From contig JAZLLT010000019.1 in assembly GCA_045598325.1 (NCBI GenBank), positions 20,046-84,045 on the forward strand: a stretch of DNA of 64,000 nucleotides. The letters run 5' to 3'. Source of the DNA: RUG14130 sp045598325 (GTDB lineage: Bacteria; Bacillota; Clostridia; Christensenellales; Aristaeellaceae). The notes beneath the pieces were generated by a model. It did not search any database. It was not told the origin of the DNA and saw only the letters and a list, made by a program, of their open reading frames with translations. Of this stretch, positions 33,932 through 41,437 are shown in pieces. The position numbers and the translations under genes were made by a program. Numbering within the stretch: the first letter of the stretch is position 1; every line of letters starts with the position of its first letter.

Positions 33932-35155
33932 TTATTCCACTCCGGTGGGCTCGGTGACCGTATCGGTTCCGGTGTAGGCCTTCGCGGCGTCCGAGAACAG
34001 GAGACGCTGGGTCTCCGCGCCGGCGATGCCGTCCACGCCCAGCCCGTTGTAGTTCTGGAACAGCGTGACCGCGGTCTTGGTCTTGTTGCCGTAATCGCCG
34101 TCCGCGGCGGTATCGGCGGGCAGGTAGCCCAGTTCGATCAGGCGCTTCTGGAGCAGCTGCACCGCGTAAGCCTGCGTGCAGTCCTTGCCGCCCAGCGTGA
34201 TGTAGGTGTCATACACGAAGGGGTAGGGCGCGGGGATGGTTTCTTCCTCGGCGGGCAGGGGAGACACGGAGTTGGTTTCCAGATTGCAGAACACGGACAG
34301 AGTCACGATGTCATAGCCCTGGGATACGGCGTAGGGGATGAACTCGGTCAGTTTCTTGAGGTCCGCGTCGGAGGTAGTGAAGCGGTACACATAGCCGGCC
34401 TTCAGATTGTTCTTGAGGGTCTTGATGCCGATATCGCTGCCGTCCTGATTCCAGTGGGCAATGCCCTTGTAGGAGCCCAACTGCACCAGATACTGGTGGG
34501 TGCGCAGGTCGTTTTCGCCCTTGCCGCCGCGGGTGCGCAGGAAGTGCATGTCGTACTTGAAGCCCAGCGCCTTGCTGACCGCCTGATTCTGGGCGAAAAT
34601 CTCGTACGCCATTTCCTCGTCGGTCAAGGAGTAGAGGTTCTTGTTGTTGTAGGTGTAGTTGCCGATTTCAAAGCCCAGCGAGTAGGCGCGGCGCAGAGCG
34701 CTCTGCAGTTCGGCGGAGGAAGCCACATCCTTGCCCATGGGGAAGAGGGTCAGTTCCACCTTGTTGCTCTCGCAGATATCAATGATGGCGTTCAGGTTGT
34801 CCACGCTCTTGATGTCGTCCAGCGTGACGGTGATGCGCTTGACATCGGTGGGCCCCTTCGTGAGGATGGGCAGATAAACCACGGGCTGCGCGGTGGGGGA
34901 GGGGGCGGGTTCGGGCGTTGCGGTGGCGTCGGGATCGGGCGTCACGACGGCGGCGGTGGGAGCGGTATCGGGCTGAACGACGGGCTCGTCCTTCTTGGAG
35001 CAGCCTTTTACGAGCACCAGCACCAGAATGACCAGAACGACCAGCGCGACGGCAGACAGGATGATCCTGTTTTTCTGCTCCTGCTTTTTCCGCTGTGCCT
35101 TGCGCTTTTCTTCAACCGCGTGAATCACTTTCTGCGGATCTTTGTTTTTATCCAT
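33932..35155 (-). CDS. Membrane-anchored deacetylase-like protein with peptidoglycan-binding domain
   Basis: A 407-residue protein. A Lys/Arg-rich cytoplasmic start (1-30), one membrane helix (31-50), and a Pro/Thr-rich spacer (55-90) place the rest outside the cell. Residues about 105-300 follow the NodB polysaccharide deacetylase fold, with TLDDIKS at the Asp-Asp site. The metal-binding motif, normally GHEIGNHTYSH, reads GFEIGNYTYNN (161-171), so its histidines are gone and the domain is probably not a metal-dependent deacetylase. Residues about 330-390 form a peptidoglycan-binding type 1 domain (LLQKRLIELGYL ... GDYGNKTKTAVTLFQ). Likely a cell-wall protein of unknown action. Confidence 0.75.
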   Translation of the reverse strand: MDKNKDPQKVIHAVEEKRKAQRKKQEQKNRIILSAVALVVLVILVLVLVKGCSKKDEPVVQPDTAPTAAVVTPDPDATATPEPAPSPTAQPVVYLPILTKGPTDVKRITVTLDDIKSVDNLNAIIDICESNKVELTLFPMGKDVASSAELQSALRRAYSLGFEIGNYTYNNKNLYSLTDEEMAYEIFAQNQAVSKALGFKYDMHFLRTRGGKGENDLRTHQYLVQLGSYKGIAHWNQDGSDIGIKTLKNNLKAGYVYRFTTSDADLKKLTEFIPYAVSQGYDIVTLSVFCNLETNSVSPLPAEEETIPAPYPFVYDTYITLGGKDCTQAYAVQLLQKRLIELGYLPADTAADGDYGNKTKTAVTLFQNYNGLGVDGIAGAETQRLLFSDAAKAYTGTDTVTEPTGVE

Positions 35156-35354
35156 AAATACACCTCCGTATGATTACAACTATACATAGGATATTATAGC
35201 ACGACTGTAATAAATTGCAATACTTTTGCAAAACTTTTTTACGGTAATTGGACACGAAATGATGTTTGTTTTCCATTTTCCCGTGCTGTTTTGGAGACAG
35301 GACGGTTAACGCGCGTCCGTTTCCGGCTGAAAACCGATGATGCGGAGGTTTGGA

Positions 35355-36276
35355 ATGATCAAAATCTCTGTGCAGACCGGCGGACCGGTCCACCTATTAC
35401 GGCATCGACGAGGGCTACTGCAAGATCAGGGAATGGGGCTTTGACGCGGTGGACGCCAACATCGACCGGTTGATGACGGGCATGGAGATCCGCGAAAACA
35501 GTTTCTCCGACCTGTTCGTCAAGGGCGGGGACGATTTTATGGACCTGTTCACCCCCTACGCGGAAGCGGCGAAGAAGTACGGCATCGACAACTATCAGGC
35601 GCACGCGCCGTTTCCTTCCTATATCTATTCCGAGAACGCGGACAGTGATTTCAATGCCCGCATGATCGAGGTGCTCAAAAACATGATCCGCGGCTGCGAC
35701 AAAATCGACTGCCGCAACCTCATCATCCATCCCTTCTTCGCGGGCTATGACCACCTGCTCCGTCCGGAGGAAGAGTGGGAACCCAACATCGAAAGTTACG
35801 GGAAACTCATCCCCACGGCAAAGGAATACGGCGTGACGGTGAACCTCGAAAACATGTTCACGAGCCATAAGGGCAAAATCTACGCCGCCTGCTGCTCGGG
35901 CATCGCCCTCGCCTGCAAGTATGTGGACGAACTCAATGCCCTCGCGGGAGAAAAATGCTTCGGCTTCTGCCTCGATACGGGACACCTGCTGCTGTGCGGC
36001 ATCGATGTGAAAAACGCCATGCTCACGCCGGGCTCCCGCATCACCGCCTTCCACATGCACGATAACAACGGCATCGCGGACGAACACATCGCCCCCTTCT
36101 CCGGCATCCTCGACCGGGACCGTTTCGTGGAGGGCCTGCGGGAAATCGGGTACGACGGGACCATCTCCTTTGAGACCTTCAATGTGTGGCGGAGAGGCCG
36201 CATCGAGGTCATGGACGAGACCATGAAACTGATCGCCAAAACCGGCAGGGCGTTTGCCGAAGCGGCGGTAAAGTAG
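35355..36276 (+). pseudogene. Sugar phosphate isomerase/epimerase (TIM barrel), frameshifted near the start
   Basis: A GGAGG six bases upstream and ATG 35355 give MIKISVQTGG. The matching continuation, DRSTYYGIDEGYCKIREWGF and on through the rest of the barrel, is one frame over, so a single-base change lies near 35383. The remaining ~290 codons are intact. They show the AP-endonuclease-2 type TIM barrel: NLIIHPFFAG, VTVNLENMFTS, GFCLDTGHLLLCG, FHMHDNNG and TISFETFN, with the Glu, Asp, His and Glu that bind metal. The downstream part could start only at GTG 35449, losing the first strand. Substrate unknown. Confidence 0.75.
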
Positions 36277-36280
36277 ACAA

Positions 36281-36314
36281 AAGAAAACAGGGAGCGATCG
36301 CTCCCTGTTTTCTT
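36281..36314. terminator. Convergent terminator (perfect palindrome)
   Basis: 34-base perfect palindrome with 17-base arms (AAGAAAACAGGGAGCGA and its complement). A/T-rich outer arms give T-tracts both ways. It ends both the isomerase gene and the FRG gene. Confidence 0.88.
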
Positions 36315-37113
36315 ATCTCACGAAATAGTGTCTTGCCAGCAATTTGGAAAGGCCATCCAGTCCCGGATAGATGATGCGCTCGTTCACATTGTACTGGTCG
36401 AGCAGGTCGCGGATATCCCAGCGGATGTCCTTGCTGATGACATAGCGCACGGTCTTTTCCGTCTTGCGGTCCAGAAAACCTTCGATGTCGTCCATCTGCG
36501 AGGGGATGATGGAGAAGAAGGAATACTGGTTCACGATGCGCACATCCACGCTGGGCGGTTCGATGTTGACGAGGGCTTCCCTGCCCATGTCCGCGTCGTA
36601 TTCGTCCAGGCGGTTGACCACGCGGGTCAGGGTGTCGACGGAGAACACGGAAGATTCCTTCTCTTTGAGCGCCTGCAGGTATTTTGCGGGCAGGCTCCGG
36701 TTCACATCCGTCATGTCCATGCGCCACACCACGCAGTCGTGGTCGGAAAGTTGGTTGCAGTCCGCCTCGCTCATGGCGAAGTGCAGGGCGACCAGAGGAG
36801 AATAGGTCCAGTCCAGCAGGCGGGTGGGAAGACCGTAATGCTGCCCCACGATCATCTGCTTCCAAACGGAATCCTTGAGTGTCGGATCCTCGATGGAAGC
36901 GTACTTGGTGAAGGAGGACAGGATGGAAGGCTCGAGCAGCGCCGCTTTATCCTTGCAGTTCCTGACAAGACTGGTGGAGAGTTTGTAGTTCACATCGGGA
37001 AGCCCGCGGTAATACCGGGTGGAGCGGATGCGGTCGATGGCTTCGTTGCGGCCCTGATCGGCGATCATGTGAAGCACATCATCGATGGTGTTCAAATATC
37101 TGGTTTCGATCAT
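36313..37113 (-). CDS. FRG-domain protein
   Basis: A 266-residue protein. The FRG domain covers about residues 25-115: YYRGLPDVNYKLSTSLVRN (34-52, with the Phe/Tyr-Arg-Gly of the name) and QHYGLPTRLLDWTYSPLVAL (91-110). The C-terminal half has no domain I know. FRG proteins are widespread in mobile and defence-linked loci, but the biochemical role is unsettled. The start overlaps the ACT-domain gene's stop by 4 bases, so the two are coupled. No signal peptide is seen. Confidence 0.8.
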   Translation of the reverse strand: MIETRYLNTIDDVLHMIADQGRNEAIDRIRSTRYYRGLPDVNYKLSTSLVRNCKDKAALLEPSILSSFTKYASIEDPTLKDSVWKQMIVGQHYGLPTRLLDWTYSPLVALHFAMSEADCNQLSDHDCVVWRMDMTDVNRSLPAKYLQALKEKESSVFSVDTLTRVVNRLDEYDADMGREALVNIEPPSVDVRIVNQYSFFSIIPSQMDDIEGFLDRKTEKTVRYVISKDIRWDIRDLLDQYNVNERIIYPGLDGLSKLLARHYFVR

Positions 37114-37487
37114 GATTCCGCTCCTTTGATATCGTAGCCCGCGGCGGAGAGCGCCGCGATCGCGGCTGTGAGGTTCTCTTCCTTTATGAGTACATAATCC
37201 GTGTTATAGGTGGAAACGGCGAAGATGCCGACCTTCGCTTTCGCCAGAATGTCGAGAATCGGCGCGAGGACGCCTACCATAGTAAACTCGAATACGCCCT
37301 CCAGACGGAAACACCGCCAGCCGTCTTCCCGGTTGGACGCGTCCGCGGGCACGAGCGCCGTATCGCATACGAGAGAAAGTTCGTCCGCGGTCTTGCCGAT
37401 GAAGCAGAAGTCCTCTTTCAGAAGGGCAGGGGAAATGTTCCCGACCTGACAGACGGTGAAAGGCACGGGCAGCAGCGTGAGCGTCAT
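37110..37487 (-). CDS. ACT-domain protein (CASTOR/POLLUX-type)
   Basis: A 125-residue protein with two ACT-like halves. The first half reads LTLLPVPFTVCQV, then FCFIGKTADELSLVC. The second, LEGVFEFTMVGVLAPILDIL and AKVGIFAVSTYNTDYVLIK, has the FAVSTYNTDYVL stretch diagnostic for this family. Such proteins bind amino acids as sensors; their partners in bacteria are mostly unknown. It is the first gene of a two-gene operon with the FRG protein and is divergent from an amino-acid transporter. Confidence 0.85.
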   Translation of the reverse strand: MTLTLLPVPFTVCQVGNISPALLKEDFCFIGKTADELSLVCDTALVPADASNREDGWRCFRLEGVFEFTMVGVLAPILDILAKAKVGIFAVSTYNTDYVLIKEENLTAAIAALSAAGYDIKGAES

Positions 37488-37560
37488 ACAGGAAAGTCCT
37501 TTCGGTTGATGCCTTCATTATAGCAGAAATCCGGCAGCGGCGCAAGGGGAGGAAAGAATG

Positions 37561-37643
37561 TGCATATTTATGCAGGATATACATGCGGGGCTGCATATAT
37601 GCGGAAAAACGCCGCGCCGGACGCATATTCGCATATTTATACA
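37561..37643 (+). promoter_or_regulatory. ArgR-type operator boxes upstream of the amino-acid transporter
   Basis: TGCATATTTATGCA at 37561-37574 is a perfect inverted repeat matching the ARG box core TGMATWWWWATKCA. CGCATATTTATACA at 37630-37643 is a second, weaker copy with the same centre. TGCATATATGC at 37592-37602 may be a third half-spaced site. The block is the A/T-rich gap between the ACT gene and the transporter promoter. Confidence 0.5.
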
Positions 37644-37681
37644 ATGATTATGTATATTATGTTAATTCTGCTCCGAAATAC

Positions 37682-37710
37682 TTGCATTATGAGCGGCTTC
37701 GTTGTATAAT
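37682..37710 (+). promoter_or_regulatory. Promoter of the amino-acid transporter
   Basis: -35 TTGCAT (37682-37687), 17-base spacer, -10 TATAAT (37705-37710), 34 bases before the ATG. Confidence 0.65.
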
Positions 37711-37743
37711 CCGTGCATATTCAATTTCAGGAGGATATTTACA

Positions 37744-38487
37744 ATGAAAAAGATTCTTTCTCTGGTCATGGCTCTCTGCCTGATTCTTTCCTGCTTCGCG
37801 ATGGCGGAGGAACTCCCCGTTCTGACCATGGGCACCAACGCCGCATTCCCTCCCTATGAGTTCTATGAGGACAATGAGATCGTCGGCATCGACGCCGAGA
37901 TCGCATACGCCATCGGCGAGAAACTCGGCTACAAAGTAGAAATCATGGACATGGACTTTGATACTCTGGTCGCCAATGTCGCCACCGGCAAGATCGACTT
38001 CGCCATGGCCGGCATGACCGTGACCGAAGAGCGTCTGCAGAGCGTGTTCTTCTCCACCTCCTACGCCAAGGGCGTTCAGGCGATCATCGTTCCCGAAGGC
38101 TCTCCCATTACCTGCGTTGACGACCTCTATGCCGAGGGCGCCGCGTTCAAGGTAGGCGTTCAGGAAGGCACCACCGGTGACATCTACTGCACCGATGATT
38201 TCGGCGAGGAGCTCGTTTACAAGTTCAAGAACGGCGCCGAAGCCGTTGCCGCTCTGCTGGCCGGCAAACTGGACTGCGTCATCATCGACAACAACCCCGC
38301 CAAGGCGTTCGTCGAAGCCAATGAAGGTCTCGTGATCCTCGAAAGCTCCTACGCCGATGAAGACTATGCCGCCGCTCTGTCCTATGACAATCCCGAACTG
38401 TGCGAGAAGTTCGACGCAGCCATTACCGAACTGATCGAAGACGGCACCATCGCCGCCATCCTCGAGAAATATATTCCCGCGGAATAA
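37744..38487 (+). CDS. Amino-acid ABC transporter solute-binding protein
   Basis: A 247-residue exported protein of the HisJ/GlnH class (SBP_bac_3). Signal peptide at 1-21 (MKKILSLVMALCLILSCFAMA); a lipobox-like LILSC precedes an AMA cleavage site. Mature marks: MGTNAAFPPYEFYEDNEIVGIDAEIAYAIGEKLGY, DFAMAGMTVTEER and VGVQEGTTGDIYC, the ligand loops. Start set at ATG 37744 with AGGAGG upstream; an earlier in-frame start at 37702 lies on the -10 box. It feeds the permease and ATPase downstream. ArgR-like boxes suggest arginine or a related cationic amino acid. Confidence 0.9.
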   Translation: MKKILSLVMALCLILSCFAMAEELPVLTMGTNAAFPPYEFYEDNEIVGIDAEIAYAIGEKLGYKVEIMDMDFDTLVANVATGKIDFAMAGMTVTEERLQSVFFSTSYAKGVQAIIVPEGSPITCVDDLYAEGAAFKVGVQEGTTGDIYCTDDFGEELVYKFKNGAEAVAALLAGKLDCVIIDNNPAKAFVEANEGLVILESSYADEDYAAALSYDNPELCEKFDAAITELIEDGTIAAILEKYIPAE

Positions 38488-38507
38488 TCGGATTTCAAAA
38501 CCGCATA

Positions 38508-38540
38508 GAAAATGAAGGGGCCGAGAACCCCTTCATTTTC
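38508..38540 (+). terminator. Terminator/attenuator between binding protein and permease
   Basis: Perfect 13-bp stem GAAAATGAAGGGG / CCCCTTCATTTTC with a 7-base loop. The 3' arm ends in a short T-run. It should lower downstream expression, so that binding protein exceeds membrane components. Confidence 0.75.
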
Positions 38541-38577
38541 GGCGTGTAAAGAGAATAATCGGAAAGTGGTACACCTC

Positions 38578-39879
38578 ATGAAGAAAACCATCAAAATCGC
38601 CGCCATTGTGCTCGTCTGCGTCATCGCCGCGGGTGCGCTGGGCTTCGGCTGCTACGAGTGGCTGTTCAAGGGCGCGGAAGTCATTCCCGTCAAGGACGGC
38701 AAACTCACCGGCACCAAGACCAGTTGGCTCACCGCCCGGAACGGATCCGGGGACTATATCAAAGTCGCGGACATCACAGCTCCCACGGGCTACTCGTCCG
38801 TGAAGGGCGCGGAAGACGCGGACGGAGATCCGCTGACCACCCAGTTCGTCTACGCGAAAAAGGATAAATCCGCGGGCGAAAGCACCCTCACCGTGACCGC
38901 CGTCCACATGACGGAGGCGGAAGCACTTGCCGGAGGCTATGCCGAAACCAAACTCACCATACCCGACAGCATGCGCAAGGGCAGCCGCGAAGGCGAAGTC
39001 TACACGGTGCTGACGAAGACGGGGGAGGACGGCAAGACGCTGTGCCTGATGCCCTCCGCCTATGACGATATCCTTGTCTGTGCCGAACTGACGCTCGCCG
39101 AGGGTATGAGCGTCAACGATGAACTGTATCCCATGGCGGCGAAGGTGACCCCTTCCAGGCGCCTGCATCCCTTCATCAGCGACCTGAAACTCAATTTCGT
39201 GGACGACAGCCGCTGGAACTATCTGCTGGATGGTCTGCTCATCACCCTGCTCATCACTTTCGCGTCCGGCTTCATGGGCATTATTCTCGGCGCCATCGTG
39301 GCGTCCATCCGCTCCACCTGGCAGAAGAACAACGAGAATATGCATCCCGGCGCGGGCAAGACGCTGCTCAAAATCGCGGACAGGATCTGCGGCGTGTATC
39401 TGACCGTCATCCGCGGAACGCCTGTGATGGTGCAGCTGCTTATCATGTACCTCATCATTTTCGCCTCTTCGTCCAACGGCACCATGTCCGCCATCCTTGC
39501 CTTCGGCATCAACTCCGGCGCTTATGTGGCGGAGATCATCCGCGGCGGCATCGTGAGCATCGACAACGGTCAGTTCGAGGCGGGCCGCTCTCTGGGCTTC
39601 AACTACTTCCAGACCATGTGGTACATCATCCTGCCCCAGGTGTTCAAGAACATCCTTCCTGCCCTCGCCAACGAATTTATCGCCCTGCTGAAGGAGACTT
39701 CCGTTTCCGGCTATGTGGCGGTGCGCGACCTCAACAAGGGCGGCGAGATCATCCGCTCTGTCACTTATTCGCCCTTCATGCCCCTGCTGGCGGTAGCGGC
39801 GATCTATCTGGCGCTGGTCATGTTCTTTACGAAACTGGTCGGCATTCTGGAAAGGAGGCTGCGCAGCAGTGACCATTAA
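38578..39879 (+). CDS. Amino-acid ABC transporter permease with extracytoplasmic N-terminal domain
   Basis: A 433-residue protein. Residues about 215-430 are a HisM/GlnP-type permease: LLDGLLITLLITFASGFMGIILG, VIRGTPVMVQLLIMY, and the EAA loop GRSLGFNYFQTMWYIILPQ. Ahead of it is one membrane helix (about 7-25) and a ~170-residue soluble stretch with no domain I recognise, which should lie outside the membrane. Ordinary permeases of this class are 215-260 residues and lack it. Start set at ATG 38578; GTG 38566 is a possible alternative. It overlaps the ATPase gene by 11 bases. Confidence 0.85.
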   Translation: MKKTIKIAAIVLVCVIAAGALGFGCYEWLFKGAEVIPVKDGKLTGTKTSWLTARNGSGDYIKVADITAPTGYSSVKGAEDADGDPLTTQFVYAKKDKSAGESTLTVTAVHMTEAEALAGGYAETKLTIPDSMRKGSREGEVYTVLTKTGEDGKTLCLMPSAYDDILVCAELTLAEGMSVNDELYPMAAKVTPSRRLHPFISDLKLNFVDDSRWNYLLDGLLITLLITFASGFMGIILGAIVASIRSTWQKNNENMHPGAGKTLLKIADRICGVYLTVIRGTPVMVQLLIMYLIIFASSSNGTMSAILAFGINSGAYVAEIIRGGIVSIDNGQFEAGRSLGFNYFQTMWYIILPQVFKNILPALANEFIALLKETSVSGYVAVRDLNKGGEIIRSVTYSPFMPLLAVAAIYLALVMFFTKLVGILERRLRSSDH

Positions 39880-40624
39880 AAAAACGGGAGATGTGATCAT
39901 CTCCGTGCGCGACCTGCAAAAGGATTTTCTGGGCGGAAAACTGAAAGCCCTGCGCGGCATCACCACCGATATCCGCCGCGGCGAGGTGGTGGTCGTCATC
40001 GGTCCGTCCGGCAGCGGCAAAAGTACCTTTCTGCGCTGCCTGAACCTCATGGAACTGCCCACGGGCGGCACCGTGACCTTCGAGGGCACGGACATCACCG
40101 ATCCCTCCGTCAACATCAATGTGCACCGCCAGAAGATCGGCATGGTCTTCCAGCATTTCAATCTCTTCCCCCACATGACGGTACTGCGCAACATGACCAT
40201 CGCGCCCATCAAACTGCTGCACATGAGCGAAGCGGCGGCGGTGGAAAAGGCGATGAAACTGCTGGAGATCGTCGGTCTCAAGGACCGCGCCAACTCCTAT
40301 CCAAACCAACTCTCCGGCGGACAGAAACAGCGCGTTGCCATCGTGCGCGCCCTGTGCATGGAGCCTGATGTGATGCTGTTTGACGAGCCCACCTCCGCTC
40401 TCGACCCCGAAATGGTCGGCGAAGTGCTGGAGGTTATGAAAAACCTCGCCAAGAGCGGCATGACCATGGTGGTCGTGACCCACGAGATGGGCTTTGCCCG
40501 CGAGGTGGGCGACCGCGTGCTGTTTGTGGACGGCGGCAAGATCGTTGAGGAAGGCACGCCCGACGAGATCTTCAACCACGCGCAGAACAAGCGCACGCAG
40601 GACTTCCTGTCGAAGATCCTGTAA
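39869..40624 (+). CDS. Amino-acid ABC transporter ATPase
   Basis: A 251-residue GlnQ/HisP-type ATPase. Walker A GPSGSGKST, Q-loop GMVFQHFNLFPHMTVLRN, signature LSGGQKQRV, Walker B VMLFDEPTSALDPE, switch His in VVTHEMGFAREV. GTG start inside the end of the permease gene. It completes the transporter: binding protein, permease, ATPase. Confidence 0.93.
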   Translation: MTIKKTGDVIISVRDLQKDFLGGKLKALRGITTDIRRGEVVVVIGPSGSGKSTFLRCLNLMELPTGGTVTFEGTDITDPSVNINVHRQKIGMVFQHFNLFPHMTVLRNMTIAPIKLLHMSEAAAVEKAMKLLEIVGLKDRANSYPNQLSGGQKQRVAIVRALCMEPDVMLFDEPTSALDPEMVGEVLEVMKNLAKSGMTMVVVTHEMGFAREVGDRVLFVDGGKIVEEGTPDEIFNHAQNKRTQDFLSKIL

Positions 40625-40800
40625 CGGAAGGCAGACCGTCACCCCGCAAGGGAGGCTGTCAGTCTCCCGCGCATCCGAAATCCGTGCCCGCGGGGGCGGA
40701 TATCATCCGCCAGCCATACCGGTACGGAAACGCGGCATCGGCGAAAAACGCCGTATCCCGCCGGGCGAGGGCTTGCTCCCGCCGAACCCCCGAAAGGAGC
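40625..40800. repeat. Intergenic palindromic repeat region
   Basis: Contains GGGGGCGGATATCATCCGCC (40692-40711), AAGGGAGGCTGTCAG (near 40650) and GAGGGCTTGCTCCCGCC (near 40769). Each has a relative elsewhere in the window: the first at 60622 and 63646, the second at 60667, the third at 6403. No promoter or coding frame is seen. Confidence 0.6.
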
Positions 40801-40806
40801 TAAAAT

Positions 40807-41115
40807 ATGGAACTTACTCTCACCAAAGAAAATTTCGAATCCGAAGCGGTAAACAGCCCCATCCCCGTCATCATCGATTTCTGGGCGCCCTGGTGCGGTC
40901 CCTGCCGTATGCTGGGCCCCGTCATCGCGCAGCTCGCCGGGGAGAACGAAGGAAAAATCAAGGTCTGCAAGGTCAATGTGGACGAGCAGGAAGAGCTCGC
41001 CATGGCGTTCAAGGTAAGCAGTATCCCGCTGGTCGTCCGCATGGACGGCGGCAAGGTGACCAAAATGTCCCTTGGCTACAAGAGCAAGGAAGCCCTCGAA
41101 GCCGAGATCCTGTAA
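40807..41115 (+). CDS. trxA: Thioredoxin
   Basis: A 102-residue cytoplasmic thioredoxin of normal length. The redox site is WAPWCGPCRM (two Cys), the cis-proline is in SSIPLVV, and VIIDFWAPW gives the central strand. It keeps protein thiols reduced with a thioredoxin reductase, which is not in this window. Start behind AAAGGAG. It follows the transporter ATPase after a repeat-filled gap and has its own terminator, so it is probably a separate unit. The symbol is by family; paralogues elsewhere cannot be excluded. Confidence 0.9.
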   Translation: MELTLTKENFESEAVNSPIPVIIDFWAPWCGPCRMLGPVIAQLAGENEGKIKVCKVNVDEQEELAMAFKVSSIPLVVRMDGGKVTKMSLGYKSKEALEAEIL

Positions 41116-41189
41116 GCGACGCCGGATATCGGGACCGGTGCAGCCGGGCATCCGGACGCGTTTATACGGGACGAAAACGGCAGAAAGCA

Positions 41190-41220
41190 GAGCATGAGAT
41201 GCGGTGTCTCATGCTCCGTT
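41190..41220 (+). terminator. Terminator after thioredoxin
   Basis: Perfect 10-bp stem GAGCATGAGA / TCTCATGCTC with a 7-base loop, then CGTTTTG. Confidence 0.75.
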
Positions 41221-41285
41221 TTGTATGAACGCGGGTCCCGGAAGCGCTCTGCCCGGGTGATTTTGCAAGTTGCACACCCTGGATT

Positions 41286-41306
41286 TTCATTTTCTGACAA
41301 AATGAA
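41286..41306 (+). promoter_or_regulatory. Inverted repeat upstream of the DUF3798 operon
   Basis: 8-bp inverted repeat TTCATTTT / AAAATGAA with a 5-base centre, about 55 bases before the -35 box. A possible operator; no regulator can be named. The rest of the gap 41220-41360 is A/T-rich with repeated TTGCA words and holds no gene. Confidence 0.35.
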
Positions 41307-41360
41307 GAATAAAAATAAGTAAATTTGCATTTTTTCAAGCGCCAATGTACAAATTGCATA

Positions 41361-41389
41361 TTGACATCGGCACTATGTTGTGTTAAAAT
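41361..41389 (+). promoter_or_regulatory. Promoter of the DUF3798 transporter operon
   Basis: -35 TTGACA (41361-41366), 17-base spacer, -10 TAAAAT (41384-41389). Among the strongest promoters in the window. Confidence 0.8.
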
Positions 41390-41437
41390 GCTTATGAAGT
41401 CGTTCAAGCGACAAATTTTTGAAAGAGGGCACTGTAT

